Source: Amblyomma americanum
Taxonomy: Eukaryota > Arthropoda > Arachnida > Ixodida > Ixodidae
Direction of reading: 5' to 3'
Length of the DNA: 64,000 nucleotides
NCBI RefSeq assembly: GCF_052857255.1
Contig: NW_027526486.1
Location: 2,604,001-2,668,000, forward strand
A model generated the notes under the pieces. The model was not told where the DNA came from. It made no database searches and saw only the letters and a list, made by a program, of their open reading frames with translations. Below, one piece after another: positions 22,978 through 36,817 of this stretch (within the stretch, counting starts at the first letter, position 1; every line of letters begins with the position of its first letter). A program made the position numbers and the translations under genes.

Positions 22978-25755
22978 GGAATACAAGTTTTCGCGCAGTT
23001 CTGAGAGAAAAAGTTTACACCTTTCTCTCGTGCACTCTTCGACGACTTGTAAAATCGATGCTCGTGAATCTTGCTAGTTTCGACCTAAAACGATGTATCC
23101 CTTTGTTTTGAGCCGGAATACAAGTTTTCGCGCAGTTCTGAGAGAAAAAGTTTACACCTTTCTCTCGTGTACTCTTCGACGACTTGTAAAATCCGTGCTC
23201 GTTAATCATGCTAGTTTCGATCTAAAACGATGTATCCCGTTGTTTTGAGCCGGAATACAAGTTTTCGCGCAGTTCTGAGAGGAAAAGTTTACACTTTTCT
23301 CTCGTCTACTCTTCGAAGACTTGTAAAATCGATGCTCGTGAATCTTGCTAGTTTCAGTCTAAAACGATGTATCCCGTTGTTTTGAGCCGGAATACAAGTT
23401 TTCGCGCAGTTCTGAGAGAAAAAGTTTACACCTTTCTCTCGTGTATCTTCGACGACTTGTAAAATCGATGCTCTTGAATCTTGCTAGTTTCGATCTAAAA
23501 CGACGTATCCCGTTGTTTTGAGCCGGAATACAAGTTTTCGCGCTGTTCTGAGAGAAAAAGTTTACACCTTTCTCTCGTCTACTCTTCGAGGACTTGTAAA
23601 ATCGATGCTCGTGAATCTAGCTAGTTTTGATCTAAAACGATGTATCCCGTTTTTTTTAGCCGGAATACAAGTTTTCGCGCAGTTCTGAGAGAAAAAGTTT
23701 ACACCTTTCTCTCGTGTACTCTTCGACTTGTAAAATCGATGCTCGTGAATCATGCTAGTTTCGATCTAAAACGATGTGTCCCGTTGTTTTGAGCCGGAAT
23801 ACAAGTTTTCGCGCAGTTCTGAGAGAAAAAGTTTACACCTTTCTCTCGTCTACTCTTCGACGACGTGTAAAAGCAATGCTCGTGAATCTTGCTGGTTTTG
23901 ATGTAAAACGATGTATCCCGTTGTTTTGAGCCGGAATACAAGATTTTCGCGCAGTTCTGAGAGAAAAAGTTTACACCTTTCTCTCGTCTACTCTTCGAAG
24001 ACTTGTAAAATCGATGCTCGTGAATCTTGCTAGTTTCAATCTAAAACGATGTATCCCGTTGTTTTGAGCCGGAATACAAGTTTTCGCGCAGTTCTGAGAG
24101 AAAAAGTTTACACCTTTCTCTCATGTATCTTCGACGACTTGTAAAATCGATGCTCGTGAATCTTGCTAGTTTCGATCTAAAACGACGTATCCCGTTGTTT
24201 TGAGCCGGAATACAAGTTTTTGCGCTGTTCTGAGAGAAAAAGTTTACACCTTTTTCTCGTCTACTCTTCGACGACTTGTAAAATCGATGCTCGTGAATCT
24301 TGCTAGTTTCGATCTAAAACGATGAATCCCGTTGTTTTGAGCCGGAATACAAGTTTTCGCGCAGTTCTGAGAGAAAAAGTTTACACCTTTCTCTCGTCTA
24401 CTCTTCGACGACTTGTAAAATCGATGCTCGTGAATCTTGCTAGTTTCGATATAAAACGATGTATCCCGTTTTTTTGAGCCGGAATACAAATTTTCGCGCA
24501 GTTCTGAGAGAAAACGTTTACACCTTTCTCTCGTCTCCTCTTCGACGACTTGTAAAATCGATGCTCGTGAATCTTGCTAGTTTCGATCTAAAACGATGTA
24601 TCCCGTTTTTTTGAGCCGGTATACAAGTTTTCGCGCAGTTCTGAGAGAAAACGTTTACACATTTCTCCCGTGTACTCTTCGACGACTTGTAAAATCGATG
24701 CTCTTGAATCTTGCATGTTTCGATCTAAAACGATGTATCCCGTTGTTTTGAGCCGGAATACAAGTTTTGGCGCAGTTCTGAGAGAAAAAGTTTACACCTT
24801 TCTCTCGTGTACTCTTCGACTTGTAAAATCGATGCTCGTGAATCTTGCTAGTTTCGATCTAAAACGATGTGTCCCGTTGTTTTGAGCCGGAATACAAGTT
24901 TTCGCGCAGTTCTGAGAGAAAAAGTTTGCACCTTTCTCTCGTCTACTCTTCGAAGACTTGTGAAATAGATGCTCGTGAATCTTGATAGATTCGATTTAAA
25001 ACGATGTATCCCGTTGTTTTGAGCCGGAATACAAGTTTTCGCGCAGTTCTGAGAGAAAACGTTTACACATTTCTCTCGTCTACTGTTCGACGACTTGTAA
25101 TATCGATGCTCGTGAATCTTGCTAGTTTCGATCTGTGCTTCCATGTCTGACTTCTGTCCTGTTTTTAGCGCTGTTCCTACACCATGCAATACCAACTAGC
25201 CCGTCAACTCGCTCTCGTATACTCGATCTAAAACGATGTATCCCGTTGTTTTGAGCCGGTATACAAGTTTTCGCGCAGTTCTGAGAGAAATTGTTTACAC
25301 ATTTCTCTCGTGTACTCTTCGACGACTTGTAAAATCGATGCTCGTGAATCTTGCATGTTTCGATCTAAAACGATGTATCCCTTTGTTTTGAGCCGGAATA
25401 CAAGTTTTCGCGCAGTTCTGAGAGAAAACGTTTACACCTTTCTCTCGTCTACTATTCGACGACTTGTAAAATCGATGGTCGTGAATCTTGCTAGTTTCGA
25501 TCTAAAACGATCTATCCCATTGTTTTGAGCCGGAATACAAGTTTTCGCGCAGTTCTGAGAGAAAAAGTTTACACCTTTCTCTCGTGCACTCTTCGACGAC
25601 TTGTAAAATCGATGCTCGTGAATCATGCTAGTTTCGATCTAAAACGATGTGTCCCGTTGTTTTGAGCCGGAATACAAGTTTTCGCGCAGTTCTGAGAGAA
25701 AAAGTTTACACCTTTCTCTCGTCTACTCTTCGACGACGTGTAAAAGCAATGCTCG
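22978..25755 (+). repeat. HOR block, second copy of 20013-22790
   Basis: Carries the same monomer order as the block 2965 bp upstream, including one insertion (copy 9). It overlaps the first 1876-bp HOR unit, because unit definitions at different tiers share sequence. Confidence 0.7.
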
Positions 25756-26764
25756 TGAATCTTGCTGGTTTTGATGTAAAACGATGTATCCCGTTGTTTT
25801 GAGCCGGAATACAAGATTTTCGCGCAGTTCTGAGAGAAAAAGTTTACACCTTTCTCTCGTCTACTCTTCGAGGACTTGTAAAATCGATGCTCGTGAATCT
25901 AGCTAGTTTTGATCTAAAACGATGTATCCCGTTTTTTTTAGCCGGAATACAAGTTTTCGCGCAGTTCTGAGAGAAAAAGTTTACACCTTTCTCTCGTCTA
26001 CTATTCGACGACTTGTAAAATCGATGCTCGTGAATCTTGCTAGTTTCGACCTAAAGCGATGTATCCCTTTGTTTTGAGCCGGAATACAAGTTTTCGCGCA
26101 GTTCTGAGAGAAAAAGTTTACACCTTTCTCTCGTGTACTCTTCGACGACTTGTAAAATCCGTGCTCGTTAATCATGCTAGTTTCGATCTAAAACGATGTA
26201 TCCCGTTGTTTTGAGCCGGAATACAAGTTTTCGCGCAGTTCTGAGAGAAAAAGTTTACACCTTTCTCTCGTGTATCTTCGACGACTTGTAAAATCGATGC
26301 TCTTGAATCTTGCTAGTTTCGATCTAAAACGACGTATCCCGTTGTTTTGAGCCGGAATACAAGTTTTCGCGCTGTTCTGAGAGAAAAAGTTTACACCTTT
26401 CTCTCGTCTACTCTTCGAGGACTTGTAAAATCGATGCTCGTGAATCTAGCTAGTTTTGATCTAAAACGATGTATCCCGTTTTTTTTAGCCGGAATACAAG
26501 TTTTCGCGCAGTTCTGAGAGAAAAAGTTTACACCTTTCTATCGTCTACTATTCGACGACTTGTAAAATCGATGCTCGTGAATCTTGCTAGTTTCGACCTA
26601 AAACGATGTATCCCTTTGTTTTGAGCCGGAATACAAGTTTTCGCGCAGTTCTGAGAGAAAAAGTTTACACCTTTCTCTCGTGTACTCTTCGACGACTTGT
26701 AAAATCCATGCTCGTTAATCATGCTAGTTTCGATCTAAAACGATGTATCCCGTTGTTTTGAGCC
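24889..26764 (+). repeat. HOR unit, 1876 bp, first of a tandem pair
   Basis: Monomer starts at 24889, 26765 and 28641 are exactly 1876 bp apart, equal to 13 x 137 plus 95. Both units hold one insertion and the same series of subtypes, including the GACCTAAAGCGATG variant. I saw very few differences between them, so this looks like a recent tandem duplication. Confidence 0.8.
25135..25229 (+). repeat. 88-bp inserted element, copy 9
   Basis: Same site and bracket, 2965 bp after copy 8. Allele CCTACACC; flank CGATGTATCCC with GCCGGTATAC. Confidence 0.85.
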
Positions 26765-28640
26765 GGAATACAAGTTTTCGCGCAGTTCTGAGAGAAAAAG
26801 TTTGCACCTTTCTCTCGTCTACTCTTCGAAGACTTGTGAAATAGATGCTCGTGAATCTTGATAGATTCGATTTAAAACGATGTATCCCGTTGTTTTGAGC
26901 CGGAATACAAGTTTTCGCGCAGTTCTGAGAGAAAACGTTTACACATTTCTCTCGTCTACTGTTCGACGACTTGTAATATCGATGCTCGTGAATCTTGCTA
27001 GTTTCGATCTGTGCTTCCATGTCTGACTTCTGTCCTGTTTTTAGCGCTGTTCCTACACCATGCAATACCAACTAGCCCGTCAACTCGCTCTCGTATACTC
27101 GATCTAAAACGATGTATCCCGTTGTTTTGAGCCGGTATACAAGTTTTCGCGCAGTTCTGAGAGAAATTGTTTACACATTTCTCTCGTGTACTCTTCGACG
27201 ACTTGTAAAATCGATGCTCGTGAATCTTGCATGTTTCGATCTAAAACGATGTATCCCTTTGTTTTGAGCCGGAATACAAGTTTTCGCGCAGTTCTGAGAG
27301 AAAACGTTTACACCTTTCTCTCGTCTACTATTCGACGACTTGTAAAATCGATGGTCGTGAATCTTGCTAGTTTCGATCTAAAACGATCTATCCCATTGTT
27401 TTGAGCCGGAATACAAGTTTTCGCGCAGTTCTGAGAGAAAAAGTTTACACCTTTCTCTCGTGCACTCTTCGACGACTTGTAAAATCGATGCTCGTGAATC
27501 ATGCTAGTTTCGATCTAAAACGATGTGTCCCGTTGTTTTGAGCCGGAATACAAGTTTTCGCGCAGTTCTGAGAGAAAAAGTTTACACCTTTCTCTCGTCT
27601 ACTCTTCGACGACGTGTAAAAGCAATGCTCGTGAATCTTGCTGGTTTTGATGTAAAACGATGTATCCCGTTGTTTTGAGCCGGAATACAAGATTTTCGCG
27701 CAGTTCTGAGAGAAAAAGTTTACACCTTTCTCTCGTCTACTCTTCGAGGACTTGTAAAATCGATGCTCGTGAATCTAGCTAGTTTTGATCTAAAACGATG
27801 TATCCCGTTTTTTTTAGCCGGAATACAAGTTTTCGCGCAGTTCTGAGAGAAAAAGTTTACACCTTTCTCTCGTCTACTATTCGACGACTTGTAAAATCGA
27901 TGCTCGTGAATCTTGCTAGTTTCGACCTAAAGCGATGTATCCCTTTGTTTTGAGCCGGAATACAAGTTTTCGCGCAGTTCTGAGAGAAAAAGTTTACACC
28001 TTTCTCTCGTGTACTCTTCGACGACTTGTAAAATCCGTGCTCGTTAATCATGCTAGTTTCGATCTAAAACGATGTATCCCGTTGTTTTGAGCCGGAATAC
28101 AAGTTTTCGCGCAGTTCTGAGAGAAAAAGTTTACACCTTTCTCTCGTGTATCTTCGACGACTTGTAAAATCGATGCTCTTGAATCTTGCTAGTTTCGATC
28201 TAAAACGACGTATCCCGTTGTTTTGAGCCGGAATACAAGTTTTCGCGCTGTTCTGAGAGAAAAAGTTTACACCTTTCTCTCGTCTACTCTTCGAGGACTT
28301 GTAAAATCGATGCTCGTGAATCTAGCTAGTTTTGATCTAAAACGATGTATCCCGTTTTTTTTAGCCGGAATACAAGTTTTCGCGCAGTTCTGAGAGAAAA
28401 AGTTTACACCTTTCTATCGTCTACTATTCGACGACTTGTAAAATCGATGCTCGTGAATCTTGCTAGTTTCGACCTAAAACGATGTATCCCTTTGTTTTGA
28501 GCCGGAATACAAGTTTTCGCGCAGTTCTGAGAGAAAAAGTTTACACCTTTCTCTCGTGTACTCTTCGACGACTTGTAAAATCCATGCTCGTTAATCATGC
28601 TAGTTTCGATCTAAAACGATGTATCCCGTTGTTTTGAGCC
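26765..28640 (+). repeat. HOR unit, 1876 bp, second of a tandem pair
   Basis: Direct repeat of 24889-26764. After 28641 the series breaks: the next monomer reads AAGTTTACACC where the unit would restart with AAGTTTGCACC. Confidence 0.8.
27011..27105 (+). repeat. 88-bp inserted element, copy 10
   Basis: Same site and bracket, exactly 1876 bp after copy 9. Allele CCTACACC; flank CGATGTATCCC with GCCGGTATAC. Confidence 0.85.
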
Positions 28641-29050
28641 GGAATACAAGTTTTCGCGCAGTTCTGAGAGAAAAAGTTTACACCTTTCTCTCGTCTACTC
28701 TTCGAAGACTTGTAAAATCGATGCTCGTGAATCTTGCTAGTTTCAATCTAAAACGATGTATCCCGTTGTTTTGAGCCGGAATACAAGTTTTCGCGCAGTC
28801 CTGAGAGAAAAAGTTTACACCTTTCTCTCGTGTATCTTCGACGACTTGTAAAATCGATGCTCGTGAATCTTGCTAGTTTCGATCTAAAACGACGTATCCC
28901 GTTGTTTTGAGCCGGAATACAAGTTTTCGCGCTGTTCTGAGAGAAAAAGTTTACACCTTTCTCTCGTCTACTCTTCGACGACTTGTAAAATCGATGCTCG
29001 TGAATCTTGCTAGTTTCGATCTAAAACGATGAATCCCGTTGTTTTGAGCC

Positions 29051-29734
29051 GGAATACAAGTTTTCACGCAGTTCTGAGAGAAAAAGTTTACACCTTTCTC
29101 TCGTGTACTCTTCGTCGACATGTAAAATCGATGCTCGTGAATCTTGCTAGTTTCGATCTAAAACGATGTATTCTGTTGTTTTGAGCCGGAATACAAGTTT
29201 TCGCGCAGTTCTGAGAGAAAAAGTTTACACCTTTCTCTCGTGTACTCTTCGTCGACTTGTAAAATCGATGCTCGTGAATCTTGCTAGTTTCGATCTAAAA
29301 CGATGTATCCGTTTGTTTTGAGCCGGAATACAACTTTTCGCGCAGTTCTGAGAGTTAAAGTTTACACCTTTCTCTCGTCTACTCTTCGAAGACTTGTGAA
29401 ATCGAAGCTCGTGAATCTTGCTAGATTCGATCTAAAGCGATGTATCCCGTTGTTTTGAGCCGGAATACAAGTTTTCGCGCAGTTCTGAGAGAAAACGTTT
29501 ACACCTTTCTCTCTTCTATATTCGACAACTTGTAAAATCGATGCTCGTGAAACTTGCTAGTTTCGACCTAAAACGATATATCCCATTGTTATGAGCCGGA
29601 ATACAAGTTTTCGCGCAGTTCTGAGAGAAAACGTTTACACCTTTCTCTCGTCTACTCTTCGACGACTTGTAAAATTGATGCTCGTGAATCTTGCTAGTTT
29701 CGATCTAAAACGATGTGTCCCGTTGTTTTGAGCC
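29051..29734 (+). repeat. five unusually diverged monomers
   Basis: Monomers starting at 29051, 29188, 29325, 29462 and 29598 carry a cluster of changes rare or absent elsewhere: CTCTTCGTCGAC, GTATTCTGTTG, GTATCCGTTTG, CAACTTTTCG, GAGAGTTAAAG, ATCGAAGCTCG, CTCTTCTATATTCG, GAAACTTGC and TGTTATGAGCC. No second copy of the series occurs in the window. The block sits at the left edge of the superunit array and may be an older or less homogenised stretch. Confidence 0.75.
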
Positions 29735-30114
29735 GGAATACAAGTTTTGGCGCAGTTCTGAGAGAAAAAGTTTACACATTTCTCTCGTGTATTCTTCGAC
29801 TTGTAGAATCGATGCTCGTGAATCTTGCTAGTTTCAATCTAAAACAATGTATCCCGTTGTTTTGAGCCGGAATACAAGTTTTCGCGCAGTTCTGAGAGAA
29901 AAATTTTGCACCTTTCTCTCGTCTACTCTTCGAAGACTTGTGAAATCGATGCTCGTGAATCTTGATAGATTCGATCTAAAACGATGTATCCCGTTGTTTT
30001 GAGCCGGAATACAAGTTTTCGCGCAGTTCTGAGAGAAAACGTTTACACATTTCTCTCGTCTACTGTTCGACGACTTGTAATATCGATGCTCGTGAATCTT
30101 GCTAGTTTCGATCT

Positions 30115-30209
30115 GTGCTTCCATGTCTGACTTCTGTCCTGTTTTTAGCGCTGTTCCTACACCATGCAATACCAACTAGCCCGTCAACTCGCTCTCGTAT
30201 ACTCGATCT
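30115..30209 (+). repeat. 88-bp inserted element, copy 11
   Basis: Same site and bracket, 3104 bp after copy 10. Allele CCTACACC; flank CAATGTAACTC. First insertion of superunit A. Confidence 0.85.
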
Positions 30210-32666
30210 AAAACAATGTAACTCGTTGTTTTAAGCCGGAATACAAGTTTTCGCGCAGTTCTGAGAGAAAAAGTTTACACCTTTCTCTCGTCTACTCTTC
30301 GACGACTTGTAAAATCGATGCTCGTGAATCTTGCTAGTTTTAATCTAAAACGATGTATCCCGTTGTTTTGAACCGGAATACACGTTTTCACGCCGTTCTG
30401 AGAGAAAAAGTTTACACCTTTCTTTCGTTTACTATTCGACGACTTGTAAAATCGATGCTCGTGAATCTTGCTAGTTTAAATCTAAAACGATGTACCCCGT
30501 TGTTTTGAACCGGAATACAAGTTTTCACGCCGTTCTGAGAAAAAGTTTACACCTTTCTTTCGTTTACTATTCGACGACTTGTAAAATCGACGCTCGTGAA
30601 TCTTGCTAGTTTCGAGCTAAAACGATGTATCCCGTTGTTTTGAGCCGGAATACAAGTTTTCGCGCAGTTCTGAGAGAAAACGTTTACACCTTTCTCTCGT
30701 GTACTCTTCGACGACTTGTAAAATCGATGCTCGTGAATCATGCTAGTTTCGATCTAAAACGATGTATCCAGTTGTTTTGAGCCGGAATACAAGTTTTCGC
30801 GCAGTTCTGAAAGAAAACGTTTACACCTTTCTCTCGTCTACTATTCGACGACTTGTAAAATCGATGCTCGTGAATCATGCTAGTTTCGATCTAAAACGAT
30901 GTATCCCGTTGTTTTGAGCCGGAATACAAGTTTTCGCGCAGTTCTGAGAGAAAAAGTTTACACCTTTCTCTCGTCTACTCTTCGACGACTTGTAAAATCG
31001 ATGCTCGTGAATCTTGCTAGTTTCAATCTAAAACGATTTATCCCGTTGTTTTGAGCCGGAATACAAGTTTTCGCGGAGTTCTGAGAGAAAAAGTTTACAC
31101 CTATCTATCGTGTACTCTTCGACTTGTAAAATCGATGCTCGTGAATCTTGCTAGTTTCAATCTAAAACAATGTATCCCGTTGTTTTGAGCCGGAATACAA
31201 GTTTTCGCGCAGTTCTGAGAGAAAAATTTTGCACCTTTCTCTCGTCTACTCTTCGAAGACTTGTAAAATCGATGCTCGTGAATCTTGCTAGTTTCAATCT
31301 AAAACGATGTATCCCGTTGTTTTGAGCCGGAATACAAGTTTTCGCGCAGTCCTGAGAGAAAAAGTTTACACCTTTCTCTCGTGTATCTTCGACGACTTGT
31401 AAAATCGATGCTCGTGAATCTTGCTAGTTTCGATCTAAAACGACGTATCCCGTTGTTTTGAGCCGGAATACAAGTTTTCGCGCTGTTCTGAGAGAAAAAG
31501 TTTACACCTTTCTCTCGTCTACTCTTCGACGACTTGTAAAATCGATGCTCGTGAATCTTGCTAGTTTCGATCTAAAACGATGAATCCCGTTGTTTTGAGC
31601 CGGAATACAAGTTTTCACGCAGTTCTGAGAGAAAAAGTTTACACCTTTCTCTCGTGTACTCTTCGACGACATGTAAAATCGATGCTCGTGAATCTTGCTA
31701 GTTTCGATCTAAAACGATGAATCCCGTTGTTTTGAGCCGGAATACAAGTTTTCGCGCAGTTCTGAGAGAAAAAGTTTACACCTTTCTCCCGTCTACTCTT
31801 CGACGACTTGTAAAATCGATGCTCGTGAATCTTGCTAGTTTCGATCTAAAACGATGTATCCCGTTTTTTTGAGCCGGAATACAAATTTTCGCGCAGTTCT
31901 GAGAGAAAACGTTTACACCTTTCTCTCGTCTCCTCTTCGACGACTTGTAAAATCGATGCTCGTGAATCTTGCTAGTTTCGATCTAAAACGATGTATCCCG
32001 TTTTTTTGAGCCGGTATACAAGTTTTCGCGCAGTTCTGAGAGAAAACGTTTACACATTTCTCTCGTGCACTCTTCGACGACTTGTAAAATCGATGCTCTT
32101 GAATCTTGCATGTTTCGATCTAAAACGATGTATCCCGTTGTTTTGAGCCGGAATACAAGTTTTCGCGCAGTTCTGAGAGAAAACGTTTACACCTTTCTCT
32201 CGTCTACTCTTCGACGACTTGTAAAATCGATGCTCGTGAATCTTGCTAGTTTCGATCTAAAACGATGTGTCCCGTTGTTTTGAGCCGGAATACAAGTTTT
32301 GGCGCAGTTCTGAGAGAAAAAGTTTACACATTTCTCTCGTGTACTCTTCGACTTGTAAAATCGATGCTCGTGAATCTTGCTAGTTTCAGTCTAAAACAAT
32401 GTATCCCGTTGTTTTGAGCCGGAATACAAGTTTTCGCGCAGTTCTGAGAGAAAAATTTTGCACCTTTCTCTCGTCTACTCTTCGAAGACTTGTGAAATCG
32501 ATGCTCGTGAATCTTGATAGATTCGATCTAAAACGATGTATCCCGTTGTTTTGAGCCGGAATACAAGTTTTCGCGCAGTTCTGAGAGAAAAAGTTTACAC
32601 ATTTCTCTCGTCTACTGTTCGACGACTTGTAATATCGATGCTCGTGAATCTTGCTAGTTTCGATCT

Positions 32667-32761
32667 GTGCTTCCATGTCTGACTTCTGTCCTGTTTTTAG
32701 CGCTGTTCCTACACCATGCAATACCAACTAGCCCGTCAACTCGCTCTCGTATACTCGATCT
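32667..32761 (+). repeat. 88-bp inserted element, copy 12
   Basis: Same site and bracket, 2552 bp after copy 11. Allele CCTACACC; flank CAATGTAACCC. The host monomer reads AAAAAGTTTACACATTT rather than AAAACG, shared with copy 16. Confidence 0.85.
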
Positions 32762-33989
32762 AAAACAATGTAACCCGTTGTTTTAAGCCGGAATACAAGT
32801 TTTCGCGCAGTTCTGAGAGAAAAAGTTTACACCTTTCTCTCGTCTACTCTTCGACGACTTGTAAAATCGATGCTCGTGAATCTTGCTAGTTTTAATCTAA
32901 AACGATGTATCCCGTTGTTTTGAACCGGAATACACGTTTTCACGCCGTTCTGAGAGAAAAAGTTTACACCTTTCTTTCGTTTACTATTCGACTACTTGTA
33001 AAATCGATGCTCGTGAATCTTGCTAGTTTAAATCTAAAACGATGTATCCCGTTGTTTTGAACCGGAATACAAGTTTTCACGCCGTTCTGAGAAAAAGTTT
33101 ACACCTTTCTTTCGTTTACTATTCGACGACTTGTAAAATCGATGCTCGTGAATCTTGCTAGTTTCGAGCTAAAACGATGTATCCCGTTGTTTTGAGCCGG
33201 AATACAAGTTTTCGCGCAGTTCTGAGAGAAAACGTTTACACCTTTCTCTCGTGTACTCTTCGACGACTTGTAAAATCGATGCTCGTGAATCATGCTAGTT
33301 TCGATCTAAAACGATGTATCCAGTTGTTTTGAGCCGGAATACAAGTTTTCGCGCAGTTCTGAAAGAAAACGTTTACACCTTTCTCTCGTCTACTATTCGA
33401 CGACTTGTAAAATCGATGCTCGTGAATCATGCTAGTTTCGATCTAAAACGATGTATCCCGTTGTTTTGAGCCGGAATACAAGTTTTCGCGCAGTTCTGAG
33501 AGAAAAAGTTTACACCTTTCTCTCGTCTACTCTTCGACGACTTGTAAAATCGATGCTCGTGAATCTTGCTAGTTTCAATCTAAAACGATTTATCCCGTTG
33601 TTTTGAGCCGGAATACAAGTTTTCGCGGAGTTCTGAGAGAAAAAGTTTACACCTATCTATCGTGTACTCTTCGACTTGTAAAATCGATGCTCGTGAATCT
33701 TGCTAGTTTCAATCTAAAACAATGTATCCCGTTGTTTTGAGCCGGAATACAAGTTTTCGCGCAGTTCTGAGAGAAAAAGTTTGCACCTTTCTCTCGTCTA
33801 CTCTTCGAAGACTTGTGAAATCGGTGCTCGTGAATCTTGATAGATTCGATCTAAAACGATGTATCCCGTTGTTTTGAGCCGGAATACAAGTTTTCGCGCA
33901 GTTCTGAGAGAAAACGTTTACACATTTCTCTCGTCTACTGTTCGACGACTTGTAATATCGATGCTCGTGAATCTTGCTAGTTTCGATCT

Positions 33990-34084
33990 GTGCTTCCATG
34001 TCTGACTTCTGTCCTGTTTTTAGCGCTGTTCCTATACCATGCAATACCAACTAGCCCGTCAACTCGCTCTCGTATACTCGATCT
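33990..34084 (+). repeat. 88-bp inserted element, copy 13
   Basis: Same site and bracket, 1323 bp after copy 12. Allele CCTATACC; flank CAATGTAACCC; the upstream monomer carries AAATCGGTGCTCG, as in copies 1, 17 and 21. Confidence 0.85.
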
Positions 34085-36817
34085 AAAACAATGTAACCCG
34101 TTGTTTTAAGCCGGAATACAAGTTTTCGCGCAGTTCTGAGAGAAAAAGTTTACACCTTTCTCTCGTCTACTCTTCGACGACTTGTAAAATCGATGCTCGT
34201 GAATCTTGCTAGTTTTAATCTAAAACGATGTATCCCGTTGTTTTGAACCGGAATACAAGTTTTCACGCCGTTCTGAGAGAAAAAGTTTACACTTTTCTTT
34301 CGTTTACTATTCGTCGACTTGTAAAATCGATGCTCGTGAATCTTGCTAGTTTCGAGCTAAAACGATGTATCCCGTTGTTTTGAGCCGGAATACAAGTTTT
34401 CGCGCAGTTCTGAGAGAAAACGTTTACACCTTTCTCTCGTGTACTCTTCGACGACTTGTAAAATCCGTGCTCGTTAATCATGCTAGTTTCGATCTAAAAC
34501 GATGTATCCCGTTGTTTTGAGCCGGAATACAAGTTTTCGCGCAGTTCTGAGAGGAAAAGTTTACACCTTTCTCTCGTGCACTCTTCGACGACTTGTAAAA
34601 TCGATGCTCGTGAATCATGCTAGTTTCGATCTAAAACGATGTATCCCGTTGTTTTGAGCCGGAATACAAGTTTTCGCGCAGTTCTGAGAGAAAAAGTGTA
34701 CACCTTTCTCTCGTCTACTCTTCGATGACTTGTAAAATTGATGCTCGTGAATCCTGCTAGTTTTAATCTAAAACGATGTATCCCGTTGTTTTGAGCCGGA
34801 ATACAAGTTTTCGCGGAGTTCTGAGAGAAAAAGTTTACACCTTTCTCTCGTGTACTCTTCGACGACTTGTAAAATCCGTGCTCGTTAATCATGCTAGTTT
34901 CGATCTAAAACGATGTATCCCGTTGTTTTGAGCCGGAATACAAGTTTTCGCGCAGTTCTGAGAGGAAAAGTTTACACTTTTCTCTCGTCTACTCTTCGAA
35001 GACTTGTAAAATCGATGCTCGTGAATCTTGCTAGTTTCAGTCTAAAACAATGTATCCCGTTGTTTTGAGCCGGAATACAAGTTTTCGCGCAGTTCTGAGA
35101 GAAAAAGTTTACACCTTTCTCTCGTGTATCTTCGACGACTTGTAAAATCGATGCTCTTGAATCTTGCTAGTTTCGATCTAAAACGACGTATCCCGTTGTT
35201 TTGAGCCGGAATACAAGTTTTCGCGCTGTTCTGAGAGAAAAAGTTTACACCTTTCTCTCGTCTACTCTTCGAGGACTTGTAAAATCGATGCTCGTGAATC
35301 TAGCTAGTTTTGATCTAAAACGATGTATCCCGTTTTTTTTAGCCGGAATACAAGTTTTCGCGCAGTTCTGAGAGAAAAAGTTTACACCTTTCTCTCGTGT
35401 ACTCTTCGACTTGTAAAATCGATGCTCGTGAATCATGCTAGTTTCGATCTAAAACGATGTGTCCCGTTGTTTTGAGCCGGAATACAAGTTTTCGCGCAGT
35501 TCTGAGAGAAAAAGTTTACACCTTTCTCTCGTCTACTCTTCGACGACGTGTAAAAGCAATGCTCGTGAATCTTGCTGGTTTTGATGTAAAACGATGTATC
35601 CCGTTGTTTTGAGCCGGAATACAAGATTTTCGCGCAGTTCTGAGAGAAAAAGTTTACACCTTTCTCTCGTCTACTCTTCGAAGACTTGTAAAATCGATGC
35701 TCGTGAATCTTGCTAGTTTCAATCTAAAACGATGTATCCCGTTGTTTTGAGCCGGAATACAAGTTTTCGCGCAGTTCTGAGAGAAAAAGTTTACACCTTT
35801 CTCTCGTGTATCTTCGACGACTTGTAAAATCGATGCTCGTGAATCTTGCTAGTTTCGATCTAAAACGACGTATCCCGTTGTTTTGAGCCGGAATACAAGT
35901 TTTTGCGCTGTTCTGAGAGAAAAAGTTTACACCTTTCTCTCGTCTACTCTTCGACGACTTGTAAAATCGATGCTCGTGAATCTTGCTAGTTTCGATCTAA
36001 AACGATGAATCCCGTTGTTTTGAGCCGGAATACAAGTTTTCGCGCAGTTCTGAGAGAAAAAGTTTACACCTTTCTCTCGTCTACTCTTCGACGACTTGTA
36101 AAATCGATGCTCGTGAATCTTGCTAGTTTCGATCTAAAACGATGTATCCCGTTTTTTTGAGCCGGAATACAAATTTTCGCGCAGTTCTGAGAGAAAACGT
36201 TTACACCTTTCTCTCGTCTCCTCTTCGACGACTTGTAAAATCGATGCTCGTGAATCTTGCTAGTTTCGATCTAAAACGATGTATCCCGTTTTTTTGAGCC
36301 GGTATACAAGTTTTCGCGCAGTTCTGAGAGAAAACGTTTACACATTTCTCTCGTGTACTCTTCGACGACTTGTAAAATCGATGCTCTTGAATCTTGCATG
36401 TTTCGATCTAAAACGATGTATCCCGTTGTTTTGAGCCGGAATACAAGTTTTGGCGCAGTTCTGAGAGAAAAAGTTTACACCTTTCTCTCGTGTACTCTTC
36501 GACTTGTAAAATCGATGCTCGTGAATCTTGCTAGTTTCGATCTAAAACGATGTGTCCCGTTGTTTTGAGCCGGAATACAAGTTTTCGCGCAGTTCTGAGA
36601 GAAAAAGTTTGCACCTTTCTCTCGTCTACTCTTCGAAGACTTGTGAAATAGATGCTCGTGAATCTTGATAGATTCGATTTAAAACGATGTATCCCGTTGT
36701 TTTGAGCCGGAATACAAGTTTTCGCGCAGTTCTGAGAGAAAACGTTTACACATTTCTCTCGTCTACTGTTCGACGACTTGTAATATCGATGCTCGTGAAT
36801 CTTGCTAGTTTCGATCT

